The position numbers and the translations under genes are program-made. A stretch of DNA of 35,876 nt from CAZUAQ01 sp964618455 (lineage in GTDB: Bacteria > Planctomycetota > Phycisphaerae > UBA1845 > PWPN01), in assembly GCA_964618455.1 (NCBI GenBank), contig CAZUAQ010000052.1, positions 1 through 35,876 on the forward strand. Reading direction: 5' to 3'. A model generated the notes under the pieces. That model did no database searches and was not told where the DNA came from. It saw only the letters and a program-made list of their open reading frames with translations. Below, piece after piece: positions 1 to 8,900 of this stretch (its first letter is position 1; each line of letters starts with the position of its first letter).

Positions 1-81
1 CTTGCGCACAATCTCATGATCCTCTTGCTGCTTCGAAAGGTTTTCTACAGAGCTTTTCACAAGTCCTTATCCAATAATTAT

Positions 82-110
82 TTGCCATTCGTTATAACAT
101 GTGTTATAAC
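82..110 (+). promoter_or_regulatory. Sigma-70-like promoter of the antitoxin-toxin operon
   Basis: A -35 box TTGCCA (82-87, five of six consensus bases) and a -10 box TATAAC (105-110, five of six) are separated by 17 bp, the ideal spacing. Transcription would begin near 117, about 23 bases before the antitoxin ATG at 140. A purine-rich AAGGGAAG stretch (121-128) could serve as the ribosome binding site. The -10 box lies inside the right arm of the symmetric operator at 90-111, so a bound repressor would block polymerase. A second TATAAC at 93-98 is too close to this -35 box to be its partner. Confidence 0.65.
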
Positions 111-111
111 G
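90..111. promoter_or_regulatory. Symmetric operator, probably for AbrB/MazE autorepression
   Basis: Two 9-base arms, CGTTATAAC (90-98) and GTTATAACG (103-111), form a perfect inverted repeat around the spacer ATGT. The 8-base core GTTATAAC is itself a palindrome, so the site is also a direct repeat of a palindrome. It lies across the spacer and -10 box of the promoter. AbrB/MazE-type antitoxins bind such symmetric sites as dimers, and toxin-antitoxin operons normally repress themselves this way. The symmetry is read directly from the sequence; the identity of the protein that binds is inferred from position. Confidence 0.65.
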
Positions 112-139
112 GGATTGAATTAAGGGAAGTCTGTCAATC

Positions 140-364
140 ATGACTCAGCTCAAGCTCACCACGATCGGTAACTCAACGGGGATCGTTCTGCCGCGGGAGC
201 TCTTGGAGAGGCTCCGTGTCGAGAAGGGGGATACGCTTTGCGTCGTGGAAACCCCGGATGGACTTCAACTCTCCCCGTACAACCCCGACTTTGCGTCCCA
301 GATGGATGTCGCTGAGGGCGTCATGCGTCAGGATCGGGATGTGTTGCGCAAGCTCGGAGAGTAA
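140..364 (+). CDS. AbrB/MazE-family antitoxin
   Basis: This 74-residue protein has the swapped-hairpin AbrB DNA-binding fold: residues 3-47 carry the typical beta-strand pattern, with GNSTGIVLPRELLERL followed by a KGD turn. This is the usual signature of MazE/AbrB antitoxins. The C-terminal 25 residues (from SQMDVAEGVM) are polar and would be the segment that binds and blocks the toxin. The stop codon is separated by only two bases from the Doc-type toxin start, so the two are co-transcribed. Function as antitoxin and autorepressor is inferred from family, the operator upstream and the toxin downstream. The start ATG at 140 fits the fold exactly, leaving only three residues before the first strand. 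Confidence 0.85.
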   Translation: MTQLKLTTIGNSTGIVLPRELLERLRVEKGDTLCVVETPDGLQLSPYNPDFASQMDVAEGVMRQDRDVLRKLGE

Positions 365-366
365 CC

Positions 367-783
367 ATGGCAGCCGAGCCCATCTGGATTCGGGCAGACG
401 TGGTCCGGGCGATTCACCTGCGCCAACTGGCGGAGCATGGCGGGGACGCCGGCATTCGTGACGAAGGCCTCCTCGAATTCGCGCTGGCACGCCCGAAGAA
501 CCTTCTGGCCTACAGCGACCCACCACCCGACATCCCCGCACTGGCGGCCTCGTATGCGTACGGCATCGCGCGCAATCATCCGTTCATCGAAGGGAACAAG
601 CGCACGGCGTTCGTGGTGTGCAGGACTTTCATGATTCTCAACAGTAGGGATATCAAGGCCTCGCAGGAAGACAAGTACGTGACGTTTCTGAAACTCGCCC
701 AGGGGGATCTCGCCGAGGACGCACTGACGCACTGGTTGCGGGATCATCAGGTCAACCGGCCTGATCCAGAGGATACGTCATAA
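367..783 (+). CDS. doc: Doc/Fic-family toxin (death-on-curing protein)
   Basis: This 138-residue protein has the compact all-helical Fic/Doc fold. The active-site loop is visible at residues 71-82 as HPFIEGNKRTAF, giving His71, Phe73, Glu75, Asn77 and Arg79. Canonical AMP-transferring Fic proteins have a second glycine and arginine in this loop (GNGR); the GNKR form is the Doc type. P1 Doc phosphorylates EF-Tu and stops translation, and the same activity is possible here but not shown. The conserved upstream block IRDEGLLEFALARP (residues 30-43) is also typical of Doc. It overlaps nothing and follows the antitoxin by two bases. The partner is an AbrB/MazE-type antitoxin, not Phd, a hybrid pairing. 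The gene appears intact. Confidence 0.88.
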   Translation: MAAEPIWIRADVVRAIHLRQLAEHGGDAGIRDEGLLEFALARPKNLLAYSDPPPDIPALAASYAYGIARNHPFIEGNKRTAFVVCRTFMILNSRDIKASQEDKYVTFLKLAQGDLAEDALTHWLRDHQVNRPDPEDTS

Positions 784-785
784 AC

Positions 786-820
786 AGGGCTCATGGATCT
801 GACACAACTCCATGAGCCCT
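786..820. terminator. Perfect 12-bp hairpin between convergent doc and pgk
   Basis: AGGGCTCATGGA (786-797) pairs perfectly with TCCATGAGCCCT (809-820) around an 11-base loop. The hairpin begins three bases after the doc stop codon and lies 38 bases beyond the pgk stop on the other strand, so it could stop transcription from both sides. Neither side has a long T tract, so it may be a weak intrinsic terminator or an mRNA-end stabiliser. Confidence 0.6.
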
Positions 821-858
821 CGTCATCATGTTGTTATGATCAGCATTTTCTAATGCGA

Positions 859-2088
<1,230 letters not shown>

Positions 2089-2205
2089 GTGATTTATCCC
2101 ATCTTTGTTACCGGGTGGTCGTGGTTTGAGTACTTGGCGTACGTTCAGGGGAGTCCCCGCATCGAAAGAAATCGTGTACCCGATCCGCGACGCGGCGTCA
2201 ATGCA

Positions 2206-3447
2206 TCATCGCCGCGGCGGGGGACTCAAGCCTTGATTGATCAGGTCGGCTATTTGCGCTTCCGCCCAAGCGTTAGGGTCGCGGTAGTATTTCTCATCGC
2301 CCTTGGTCATCAGCCCGCTCTCGCCCGGCGTGGCGGGTTGACGCGGAGGGACAACAATCGTGCCTTCAATAATGTTGTTGTCTTCGTTCGTTTCGTTCAC
2401 ACGGTTTTCGGAATCGATGATCCAGCGATAGCGGTATGACCCGGGTGAGCGTTCAGATGATATGACGGAGAAATGGGGAAATGCGAAGGATCTTGCGGGA
2501 AACCTATGCCCTTTGGGCATCTCCGCCGCGAACCGACCGTTAATATCGAGGCGCAGATTATAAGTCCATTCACGAATGTCGTCATGGCCTTGATTGATGA
2601 CGATCGGCCAGAAAGAGATATCTCCCGTTTCAGGTTGCACGCCGATCCACAATCGCGCGGTGAGGTCGTAATTTCCAGGCGGTGCGAAGCTCCGGTGCCA
2701 CACGAGCACGCGCCAGAGCCCGCACGTGAGCGTAAGCAAGATCACGGCGGCGAGTACCCACCGCCAATGTGAGAAAGCGGTACCTCGCACTTCATCGACT
2801 TTCCTACCGGATGCGGCGTAGGCTTCCCGTATAAGCTCTTCATAAGGGTTTTTATGGACCGGCGTACCGCATTCGGGGCAGATGCCGGACTGATTCCCGT
2901 ACAGATTGTAACCGCAGCTGTGGCAGATCCCGGGTTCCGGCTTTCGGCGAAACAAGTTGAAAAACAGATGGCGCTTACTCAAAACGAGTGGTGCAACCAG
3001 AGCAATGCTCGCGAGAAAGAGTATGATCCGCGTTACAAAAAGGGGATCGAGAATGAAGCGTCCCAGATACTCGGACGTTTCCCACCACAACGGAGGCCGG
3101 GCATAGGGGTTTTGCTTCGGAGATTGATAGATCCTGCGGTCATCGTGAAGATAAGTGCCGAGATAAACCAACTGGATGATGATGACAGCCAGGCCGATGA
3201 GAAGGGGTTTGATACTTCCGAGCGACCGGTATCGGTGATACCTCCAAGCAAGAAAGAGCAACACCAAGGCATAGAGAATGGTGATACCCCATCTTCGATC
3301 GCGAAAGCAGTAGATAACCAGATTCCCGTTGACATGATTCGCCGCCGTATCCACAAACACTGGAAATGCCTGCTCCAGGCCAAGCACGAAAAAGGCGAAG
3401 CCCAACAGGAAAAAGAGCGTCGGCAATAACGATCGACCTGCGGCCAT
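2206..3447 (-). CDS. Multi-pass membrane protein with zinc ribbon and CARDB-like domain
   Basis: With the ATG at 3447 the protein has 413 residues. Four hydrophobic segments occupy about residues 6-27, 53-70, 81-99 and 133-156. They are followed by a zinc ribbon with Cys175, Cys178, Cys191 and Cys194 (CHSCGYNL and ICPECG knuckles). A fifth membrane segment lies at 229-249, and a C-terminal beta-rich region (about 260-367) ends in the ENRVNETNEDNN pattern typical of CARDB adhesion-like domains. The ribbon would face the cytoplasm and the CARDB part the periplasm. The frame stays open up to 3531, but this would overlap the upstream nucleotidyltransferase by 67 bases; the 3447 start gives a clean signal-anchor and a GGATGGGG sequence just before it. 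The function is unknown. The zinc-ribbon form is common in planctomycete membrane proteins. Confidence 0.8.
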   Translation of the reverse strand: MAAGRSLLPTLFFLLGFAFFVLGLEQAFPVFVDTAANHVNGNLVIYCFRDRRWGITILYALVLLFLAWRYHRYRSLGSIKPLLIGLAVIIIQLVYLGTYLHDDRRIYQSPKQNPYARPPLWWETSEYLGRFILDPLFVTRIILFLASIALVAPLVLSKRHLFFNLFRRKPEPGICHSCGYNLYGNQSGICPECGTPVHKNPYEELIREAYAASGRKVDEVRGTAFSHWRWVLAAVILLTLTCGLWRVLVWHRSFAPPGNYDLTARLWIGVQPETGDISFWPIVINQGHDDIREWTYNLRLDINGRFAAEMPKGHRFPARSFAFPHFSVISSERSPGSYRYRWIIDSENRVNETNEDNNIIEGTIVVPPRQPATPGESGLMTKGDEKYYRDPNAWAEAQIADLINQGLSPPPRR

Positions 3448-3464
3448 AACCCCATCCGTAAGTC

Positions 3465-4025
3465 CTACATCGGCGGAATACTGTCGCGAAGCTCCCGGAG
3501 GAGCTCCATCGTACCATGTTCGCCGCACCACTTATGAATGTAATCCCAATCCATTTTCTCGCCCTGCGCTGCAATCACGTTCTGAACATCATCAAGGTCT
3601 TTGCGTCTTCGTGCTCGCGTCGCCCATCGGAGTTTTGTGATCACAACATCCTCGGCCGTGGGAATGAGCACTTTACGGCCAAGAAGTTCCTTAGTGACCC
3701 GTCTACGGAAACGCTCTTGATCGTGGCCGTCATCACTCAGTATGAAGAACTCAATTCTAAAACTGCTATTCGTGATTCGAATGACGTGACGTGTCGTAGC
3801 AGTAACGCTCTCAAAGCTCATCTGCGGATCGATCGACATCTCGGCCGGCAAGTGTCGCATGAGTGTCGAAATCGTGTTGTCGTCGACTTGGATAACGAAG
3901 TCGGCGTCTCGTGTCGATCGGGGATAGCCGTAGAAATTGCTGGAGATGGAACCGACCAACATGTAGGGAACTTTGCATGCAGACAAGGCGTCGATTGCGG
4001 CCACCAGCGCCTCATCGCTGTTCAT
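3465..4025 (-). CDS. Nucleotidyltransferase-fold protein (DUF6036/AbiEii-like)
   Basis: The 186-residue protein has the minimal nucleotidyltransferase pattern: VPYMLVGSISSNFYG followed by STRDADFVI, giving the GS motif and an Asp-Ala-Asp metal-binding pair near residues 39-41. A C-terminal block, KLRWATRARRRKDLDDVQNVI, is typical of this class of stand-alone nucleotidyltransferases. These are related to the AbiEii and MNT toxin or antitoxin enzymes that add nucleotides to tRNA or to partner proteins. Its start overlaps the upstream 76-aa gene by four bases (ATGA), so the two are translationally coupled. A toxin-antitoxin or RNA-modifying role is possible but not shown by the sequence. The downstream zinc-ribbon gene starts 18 bases after its stop and may share the transcript. 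Confidence 0.78.
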   Translation of the reverse strand: MNSDEALVAAIDALSACKVPYMLVGSISSNFYGYPRSTRDADFVIQVDDNTISTLMRHLPAEMSIDPQMSFESVTATTRHVIRITNSSFRIEFFILSDDGHDQERFRRRVTKELLGRKVLIPTAEDVVITKLRWATRARRRKDLDDVQNVIAAQGEKMDWDYIHKWCGEHGTMELLRELRDSIPPM

Positions 4026-4252
4026 CGTGCTCGCTCCATGCGTTCAATGGCATCCAGTCGCTCATCCAACAAGCGACGTGCCTCGGTTTCGGAAATCTCA
4101 GGCTTCTCATCGCGAATGCCTGCAAGCATGAATAAGCATGCACGATCAAACAAGCGGGGTCCCTCAAGTAACTTATCTTCGGGGTCCATGCGTTGAGCTT
4201 CCTGGATCTCTTCGCGATACAGGTCGTCGGCACTCAAGTATTTGGGTTCCAT
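4022..4252 (-). CDS. Small helical partner protein of the nucleotidyltransferase
   Basis: This 76-residue acidic protein has no membrane segment. It appears mainly helical, with a central LLEGPRLFDRACLFMLAGIRDEKP block and a C-terminal heptad-like ETEARRLLDERLDAIERMER. I recall small proteins of this form (GPRLF...C...M..GIR...P followed by a helix) as frequent neighbours of nucleotidyltransferases in planctomycetes and cyanobacteria, although no family function is established. Its stop overlaps the nucleotidyltransferase start (ATGA at 4022-4025), which supports a two-gene module. It could be a cognate antitoxin or a binding partner. It is the first gene of the island after the gap terminator, so its promoter would lie in 4253-4395, where I see no convincing -35/-10 pair. 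Confidence 0.72.
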   Translation of the reverse strand: MEPKYLSADDLYREEIQEAQRMDPEDKLLEGPRLFDRACLFMLAGIRDEKPEISETEARRLLDERLDAIERMERAR

Positions 4253-4395
4253 TGGGATAACCTTCGGCCTTTCAGTTCAGTTCAGCCAACTTCCGCGCCC
4301 CTGGGCAGCGAGTTCGCCCAACCCTGCGCTCCAACTACTCGAAGCATTATACCACGCCATTGTGTGGGGGAGTGCTTTCTCCTTGTGGTGGTGGC

Positions 4396-4434
4396 AAAAA
4401 AAGGGGCCCTGGGTCTTGAATAACCCGGAGCCCC
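4396..4434 (-). terminator. Intrinsic terminator of gap
   Basis: On the minus strand GGGGCTCCGGGT and ACCCAGGGCCCC pair around an 8-base loop (one mismatch and one G-T pair), followed immediately by seven Ts (A tract 4396-4402 on the plus strand). It begins 30 bases past the gap stop. This is a textbook rho-independent terminator, and it separates gap from the accessory island and from pgk. Confidence 0.9.
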
Positions 4435-4464
4435 TGTACGGATACTCAGAAAGTGTAACGAGCC

Positions 4465-5481
4465 TTACAGCAGCCCGTCCTTCTTCGCGATGTACTTCAT
4501 CAGGTCGATGACACGCTGCGAGTAGCCCATCTCGTTGTCGTACCAGCTGATGAGCTTGAAGAAACGGCTGTTGAGCTCGATGCCGGCGGTGGCGTCGTAG
4601 ATGCTCGACAGCGTGCAGCCGATGAAGTCGCTGCTGACGACCGGGTCCTCGGTGTAGCCGAGAATGCCCTTCATCGGGCCTTCCGCCGCCGCCTTCATCG
4701 CCTTGTTGATCTCGGCCAGCGAGGTCTCCTTCGTCGTGCGGACGGTCAGGTCCACCGCCGAGACGTCGGCCGTCGGGATGCGGAACGCCATGCCGGTCAG
4801 CTTGCCCTGCACCTCGGGGATGCACAGGCCCACCGCCTTGGCGGCACCGGTCGAGGCCGGGATCGCGTTCTGGGCCGCGCCGCGACCACCGCGAAGATCC
4901 TTCTTGCTCGGGCCGTCCACCGTCGGCTGCGTCGCCGTCATGGCGTGGATCGTGGTCATGAGGCCCTCATCCAGACCGAAGTTGTCCAGAACGACCTTGG
5001 TGATCGGCGCCAGGCAATTGGTCGTGCAGCTGGCGTTGGACATGACCGTGTCCTTGACGGGGTCGAATTTCTCATGGTTGACGCCCATGACGAACGTCGG
5101 GACGTCGCCCTTGGCCGGGGCGCTGATGACCACGCGCTTGGCGCCGGCTTCGATGTGCTTGCTCGCCGCCTCTTTCTGCGTGAACAGGCCCGTCGATTCC
5201 ACGACGTAATCGGCACCGAGGCTCTTCCAGGGCAGTGCCGCCGGGTCGCGCTCGGAGCAGCAGGGCACCTTCTTGCCGTTGATGACGATATTCTCGCCGT
5301 CGGCGCTGACTTCGGCATCGGCCCGGCCGTGCGTCGAGTCGTACTTGACGAGGTACGCCAGATTCTCCGCCGGGACGAGGTCGTTGATCCCGACGAACTC
5401 GATATCCTTGTCGTTCATCGCCGCACGGAACACGAGACGCCCGATGCGACCGAAACCGTTGATTCCTACTTTCAGAGCCAT
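4465..5481 (-). CDS. gap: Glyceraldehyde-3-phosphate dehydrogenase, type I
   Basis: The 338-residue enzyme oxidises glyceraldehyde 3-phosphate to 1,3-bisphosphoglycerate in the cytoplasm. The N-terminal Rossmann motif NGFGRIGR (residues 8-15) binds the dinucleotide, and Asp34 in GINDL suggests NAD rather than NADP. The catalytic Cys152 sits in SNASCTTNCLAP, and the partner His179 in TIHAMTATQ. ASTGAAKAVG, the substrate-binding block, and the C-terminal SWYDNEMGYSQRV are all present. The length is normal. The ATG at 5481 is preceded by AGGAG seven bases upstream (complement of 5492-5496). An intrinsic terminator follows at once, so gap is transcribed alone even though pgk lies downstream on the same strand. 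Confidence 0.98.
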   Translation of the reverse strand: MALKVGINGFGRIGRLVFRAAMNDKDIEFVGINDLVPAENLAYLVKYDSTHGRADAEVSADGENIVINGKKVPCCSERDPAALPWKSLGADYVVESTGLFTQKEAASKHIEAGAKRVVISAPAKGDVPTFVMGVNHEKFDPVKDTVMSNASCTTNCLAPITKVVLDNFGLDEGLMTTIHAMTATQPTVDGPSKKDLRGGRGAAQNAIPASTGAAKAVGLCIPEVQGKLTGMAFRIPTADVSAVDLTVRTTKETSLAEINKAMKAAAEGPMKGILGYTEDPVVSSDFIGCTLSSIYDATAGIELNSRFFKLISWYDNEMGYSQRVIDLMKYIAKKDGLL

Positions 5482-5959
5482 GATTGCGAGTCTCCTGATG
5501 CTTGAGTGACCAAATGTCGGCTATGTTGATATCCGGTTCGCGGTAGCGATCCGGCGAGGGTCGAAAACCCAGGCTGGACACAGAGAATACGGACTCCCGC
5601 CGAGCCGGTCAAGACGCGGGTCGCGACAACGACGCTCCGATTTCCACGTGTAAAGCCCCGGTAAAAACCCGGGCTCGAAGCGACCGGCCGACCCTTCCAG
5701 ACGTACAAGGAACAGGGTACATCGACCCATCGGCCATGAGACGCCCTCCCACGATTCCGAGATCGCTGGCGAGGCCCCGTCCGGAAGGCTATGATAAGTC
5801 GAATGTTTGAGCCGATGATTGCTATCGTCTTTGATCGCAAAGGCTTGCGGAAGCGGTTGCCCTGTCGGTGAGGCGGAAAGCTTAGCCGACGAGGCTGGGG
5901 TTTGCGATCCGAATACGGTAGAGCACGTGCGAACAGGGGACCCGCTCAGGGAGGAGCGC
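5482..5959. other. Divergent intergenic region between gap and the PQQ gene
   Basis: This stretch of 478 bases separates two divergently read genes and must hold promoters for both. I see no strong -35/-10 pair. A weak candidate for the plus strand is TTGAGC (5807-5812) with TTTGAT (5830-5835). A hairpin of nine pairs with one mismatch and a five-A loop lies at 5654-5675 (AGCCCCGGT / ACCCGGGCT). A good ribosome binding site, GGGAGGAG (5949-5956), ends the region. The downstream reading frame is open from 5819, but codons before 5960 do not look like secreted-protein sequence, so I treat them as untranslated leader. No riboswitch was recognised. Confidence 0.5.
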
Positions 5960-8900
5960 ATGCTTCGAGTTGCCTGTGAACCCGATCGAGGGGAAGCCTT
6001 GGCCAGAACGTTTTTCAAGTCGATCACCGCCTCCGCCATCTTCTGCATGCTCTTCTGCCACCCCGTCCTGGCACAAGCCCGGTTGGCCAACCTCGATTCC
6101 GATGCCGAATTCGCCGGTGTGATCACCATTTCCGAGGAAGCCAAGACATTGCTCTCGCGGGCCGAGGAAGGCATGGAGCGCAAGGACTGGAAGCTGGTCG
6201 TGGACTCGCTCCAGCGGATCATCGAGCTCCAGGGCGAACACGTTCTCACCTCGGATGATCAGACATACGAATCCGCCCGTCGCTATGCCCACCGCATGGT
6301 GGCTCAGTTGCCCACCCAGGGCCTGAACGCGTATCGCCTGCTGCACGACGGCGAAGCAGAAGCGCTTCTCAAACGCGCCCGCGACGCGCACGACGCGCGT
6401 CCGCTTCGGACGATACTGGATCGCTACTTCTGCACCAGCTTCGGTGATGAAGCCTCCCTGCTGCTGGCCGACTGGCTCATCGACGAAGGCCAGTTCGCGG
6501 AGGCCTCGGGGATCCTGAACACCCTTCGTGAACTGCATCCCGATCCGGAAGTCTCGGATTTCGAGACGACACTGCGGCTGGCGATCTGCGCGGCGGGCGT
6601 GGGCCGACAGGCACGTGCGGTGGCCCTGCTGCAGCAGGTTGAACTGCTGATCGAGAATGATGCGGAGCGCATCCGATCGCACTCGGCGGAAGACCTCGAA
6701 CGGCGGCTGGAGATGATCCGCACCTTTGCGGACCGCGGGCCGGACCGGCGGTCGGTCGACCACGAGCACTGGCCGATGAAACTCGGCTCCGCGCAGCGTC
6801 GCAATTCGATGCCGCCTGTCGAGCCGAATTTCGTCACCCACATGCCGAACGTGGCGGAACTTCCGCTTCCGGAACTCTCGCATCCGGCGGAGGTGTTGCA
6901 GGCTTTCATGCGTCGGAAGGGACTGTTGCCGACGCGCCACGTGGCTTCGGACGGACGAACACTGGTCGTCAAAGGGATCGAGCGTATCGTGGCGGTGGAT
7001 ATCGACAGCTTTTCGGAACTCTGGACCAGTGAGCCGATCATTAACGCGACGAGGCCCGTTCCGGAAGTGACGATGCAGCGCTTCAGAACTCACCCGGGCT
7101 CCAATGTGACCGAAGGGGATGAAGAACTCGAGCGGGATCCGGATGTCTGGCAACTGCTTTATGACAACGTCGCCTCTTCGGTGTCCGTCGTCGATGACAT
7201 GGTGCTCTCCATCGACTGGCTCTACGGCGCGCCGCCCCCGCTGCACATGAAGCACCTCGGCATGTGGAGCGGCGGTCCGATCGTCACGGGCATGGACACC
7301 GTCCCCAACCAGGTCGTGGCGTACTCGATTCGAGACGGCTCGATTCTCTGGAAGAGCGGTGCCTTGATTGGAGACGAAGAACCCGCGCAGCCGAACCTCC
7401 AGATGGAATTTCTCTCCGTGCCCGTACCGGTGGGGGATGCGCTGCTCGCCCCCGCCCGGGTCAATACCGATCTCTATGCGATCTTCCTCGATACGGAGAC
7501 CGGCCGGATTGTCCGCCGGGTGTATCTTTGCGGAACCGGTGGGGGCAAGTTCAAGACGTTGCACGCACTCGAGCCCTGCGTGAGCGAGGGCGTCGCTTTC
7601 ATTCCCACGGGGCGTGGCCTGCTCTTCGCGCTGGACCTCAATTCCGGATCGATGCGCTGGACCGTTCGTTATGAAGGCAATCCACAGGCCTACATGAGTT
7701 CGGGATGGATCCCTCAGCCGCTTGTGGCGGTCTCGGATGTGGTGTTGGTGGCGCCGCCCGACGCGCATCGCCTCTACTGCTTCAGCCGGACCGACGGCGC
7801 GCTGCGATGGGATATTCCCCGCGGCGACATGCGTTACATCCTTGCCGCCAACGATGAGCAGATCTGGCTGGTCGGCAAGCAGGTGCATCGCCTCGACGTC
7901 GAGACCGGGCAGGTGCTCGAGAAGGCCGACCTCCCGGAGATCGCCGGCCGAGGCGCGCTCTCGGGCGATCGCATCTACCTGCCGACGCGCGAGGGCATTG
8001 TCCGGCTGGATGCGTCCACGCTGGAGCGCATCTCGGTGGATCAACCCCGTAACAGCGATCCCGAAGGCAATCTGCTGGCCTGGAATGCGTCGCTGTTCAG
8101 CACGGGCGTTTTTGAAGTTCGCCGTTACGTGGATGTGGAGCGGGGCTACGAGCGGGCGCTGGCCCGGTACGAAGAAGACCCCGATGATCTCTCCCGCGTG
8201 ATTTCGCTGGGCTGGATGGAACTTCAGCGGTACGAGCCGGCCCGGGCGCTGGAAGTGTTGAAAAAGGTCGAGGCGCCGACCGAGGGAGAGGGCCGGCAGC
8301 GTTACGGGCTCGCGGTGCAATTGCGCGTCCGCGCGATGCTGGAACTGGCTGCATCGGGCGAAGTGGACGACGACGAAGCACTGACGCTCTTGCAGGAGGC
8401 CCGGGAGATCTCGCAAAGCCCCGAGGATGCCATTCTCTGCATCTTCGCCCTGGGTGAATTCTACGAGATGATCGATCAGCCCATGCGGGCATCCCTCGAG
8501 TATGCGTCGCTGGCCATGTCGGATCACGGGGATCAGATGGTTACTCAGGAAGGGGAGAGCGGCCTGGAGCGTCTCGCCCGGCGGGATGCCTCACTTCGCA
8601 TCATGGATGCCGCGCATGCTTTTGAAGAGAAGGACCGGGAAGCTTTCTCAAGCGCGCTGCGCGAGACTTACCTGCTGCCCGCCATCAACACGCGCGATCG
8701 CGGCATGCTGCGTCGCCTCGCGGAAACGACCGCCATGGGAGAGGTGTCCAGCGAAGCGGAGCTGACGCTTGGAAAGTGGATGGCCTCCGCGAGCCGCTTC
8801 GAGCAGGCCGAAGCGCATCTGCGGCGCGTGATCCGTCGTGACAGTTCCGAGACGATTCGCGCCGAAGCCATGGGTTGGCTTGCGGCGATGTACCTGTTCC

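Noticed and set aside
2854..3429. Plus-strand reading frame of 191 codons opposite the zinc-ribbon gene
   Set aside because: The opposite strand has clear membrane helices and a four-Cys ribbon; this frame is only its complement.
5840..5958. Possible riboswitch in the leader of the PQQ gene
   Set aside because: Some short stems are present, but no conserved core of a known riboswitch class could be matched.
5819..5959. N-terminal extension of the PQQ gene to the first ATG in frame
   Set aside because: A strong ribosome binding site and a signal peptide begin at 5960, so the earlier codons are probably leader.
5882..8527. Long minus-strand reading frame of 881 codons
   Set aside because: It is the antisense of the PQQ/TPR gene. 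The composition (rich in Arg, His, Gly) is typical of shadow frames.
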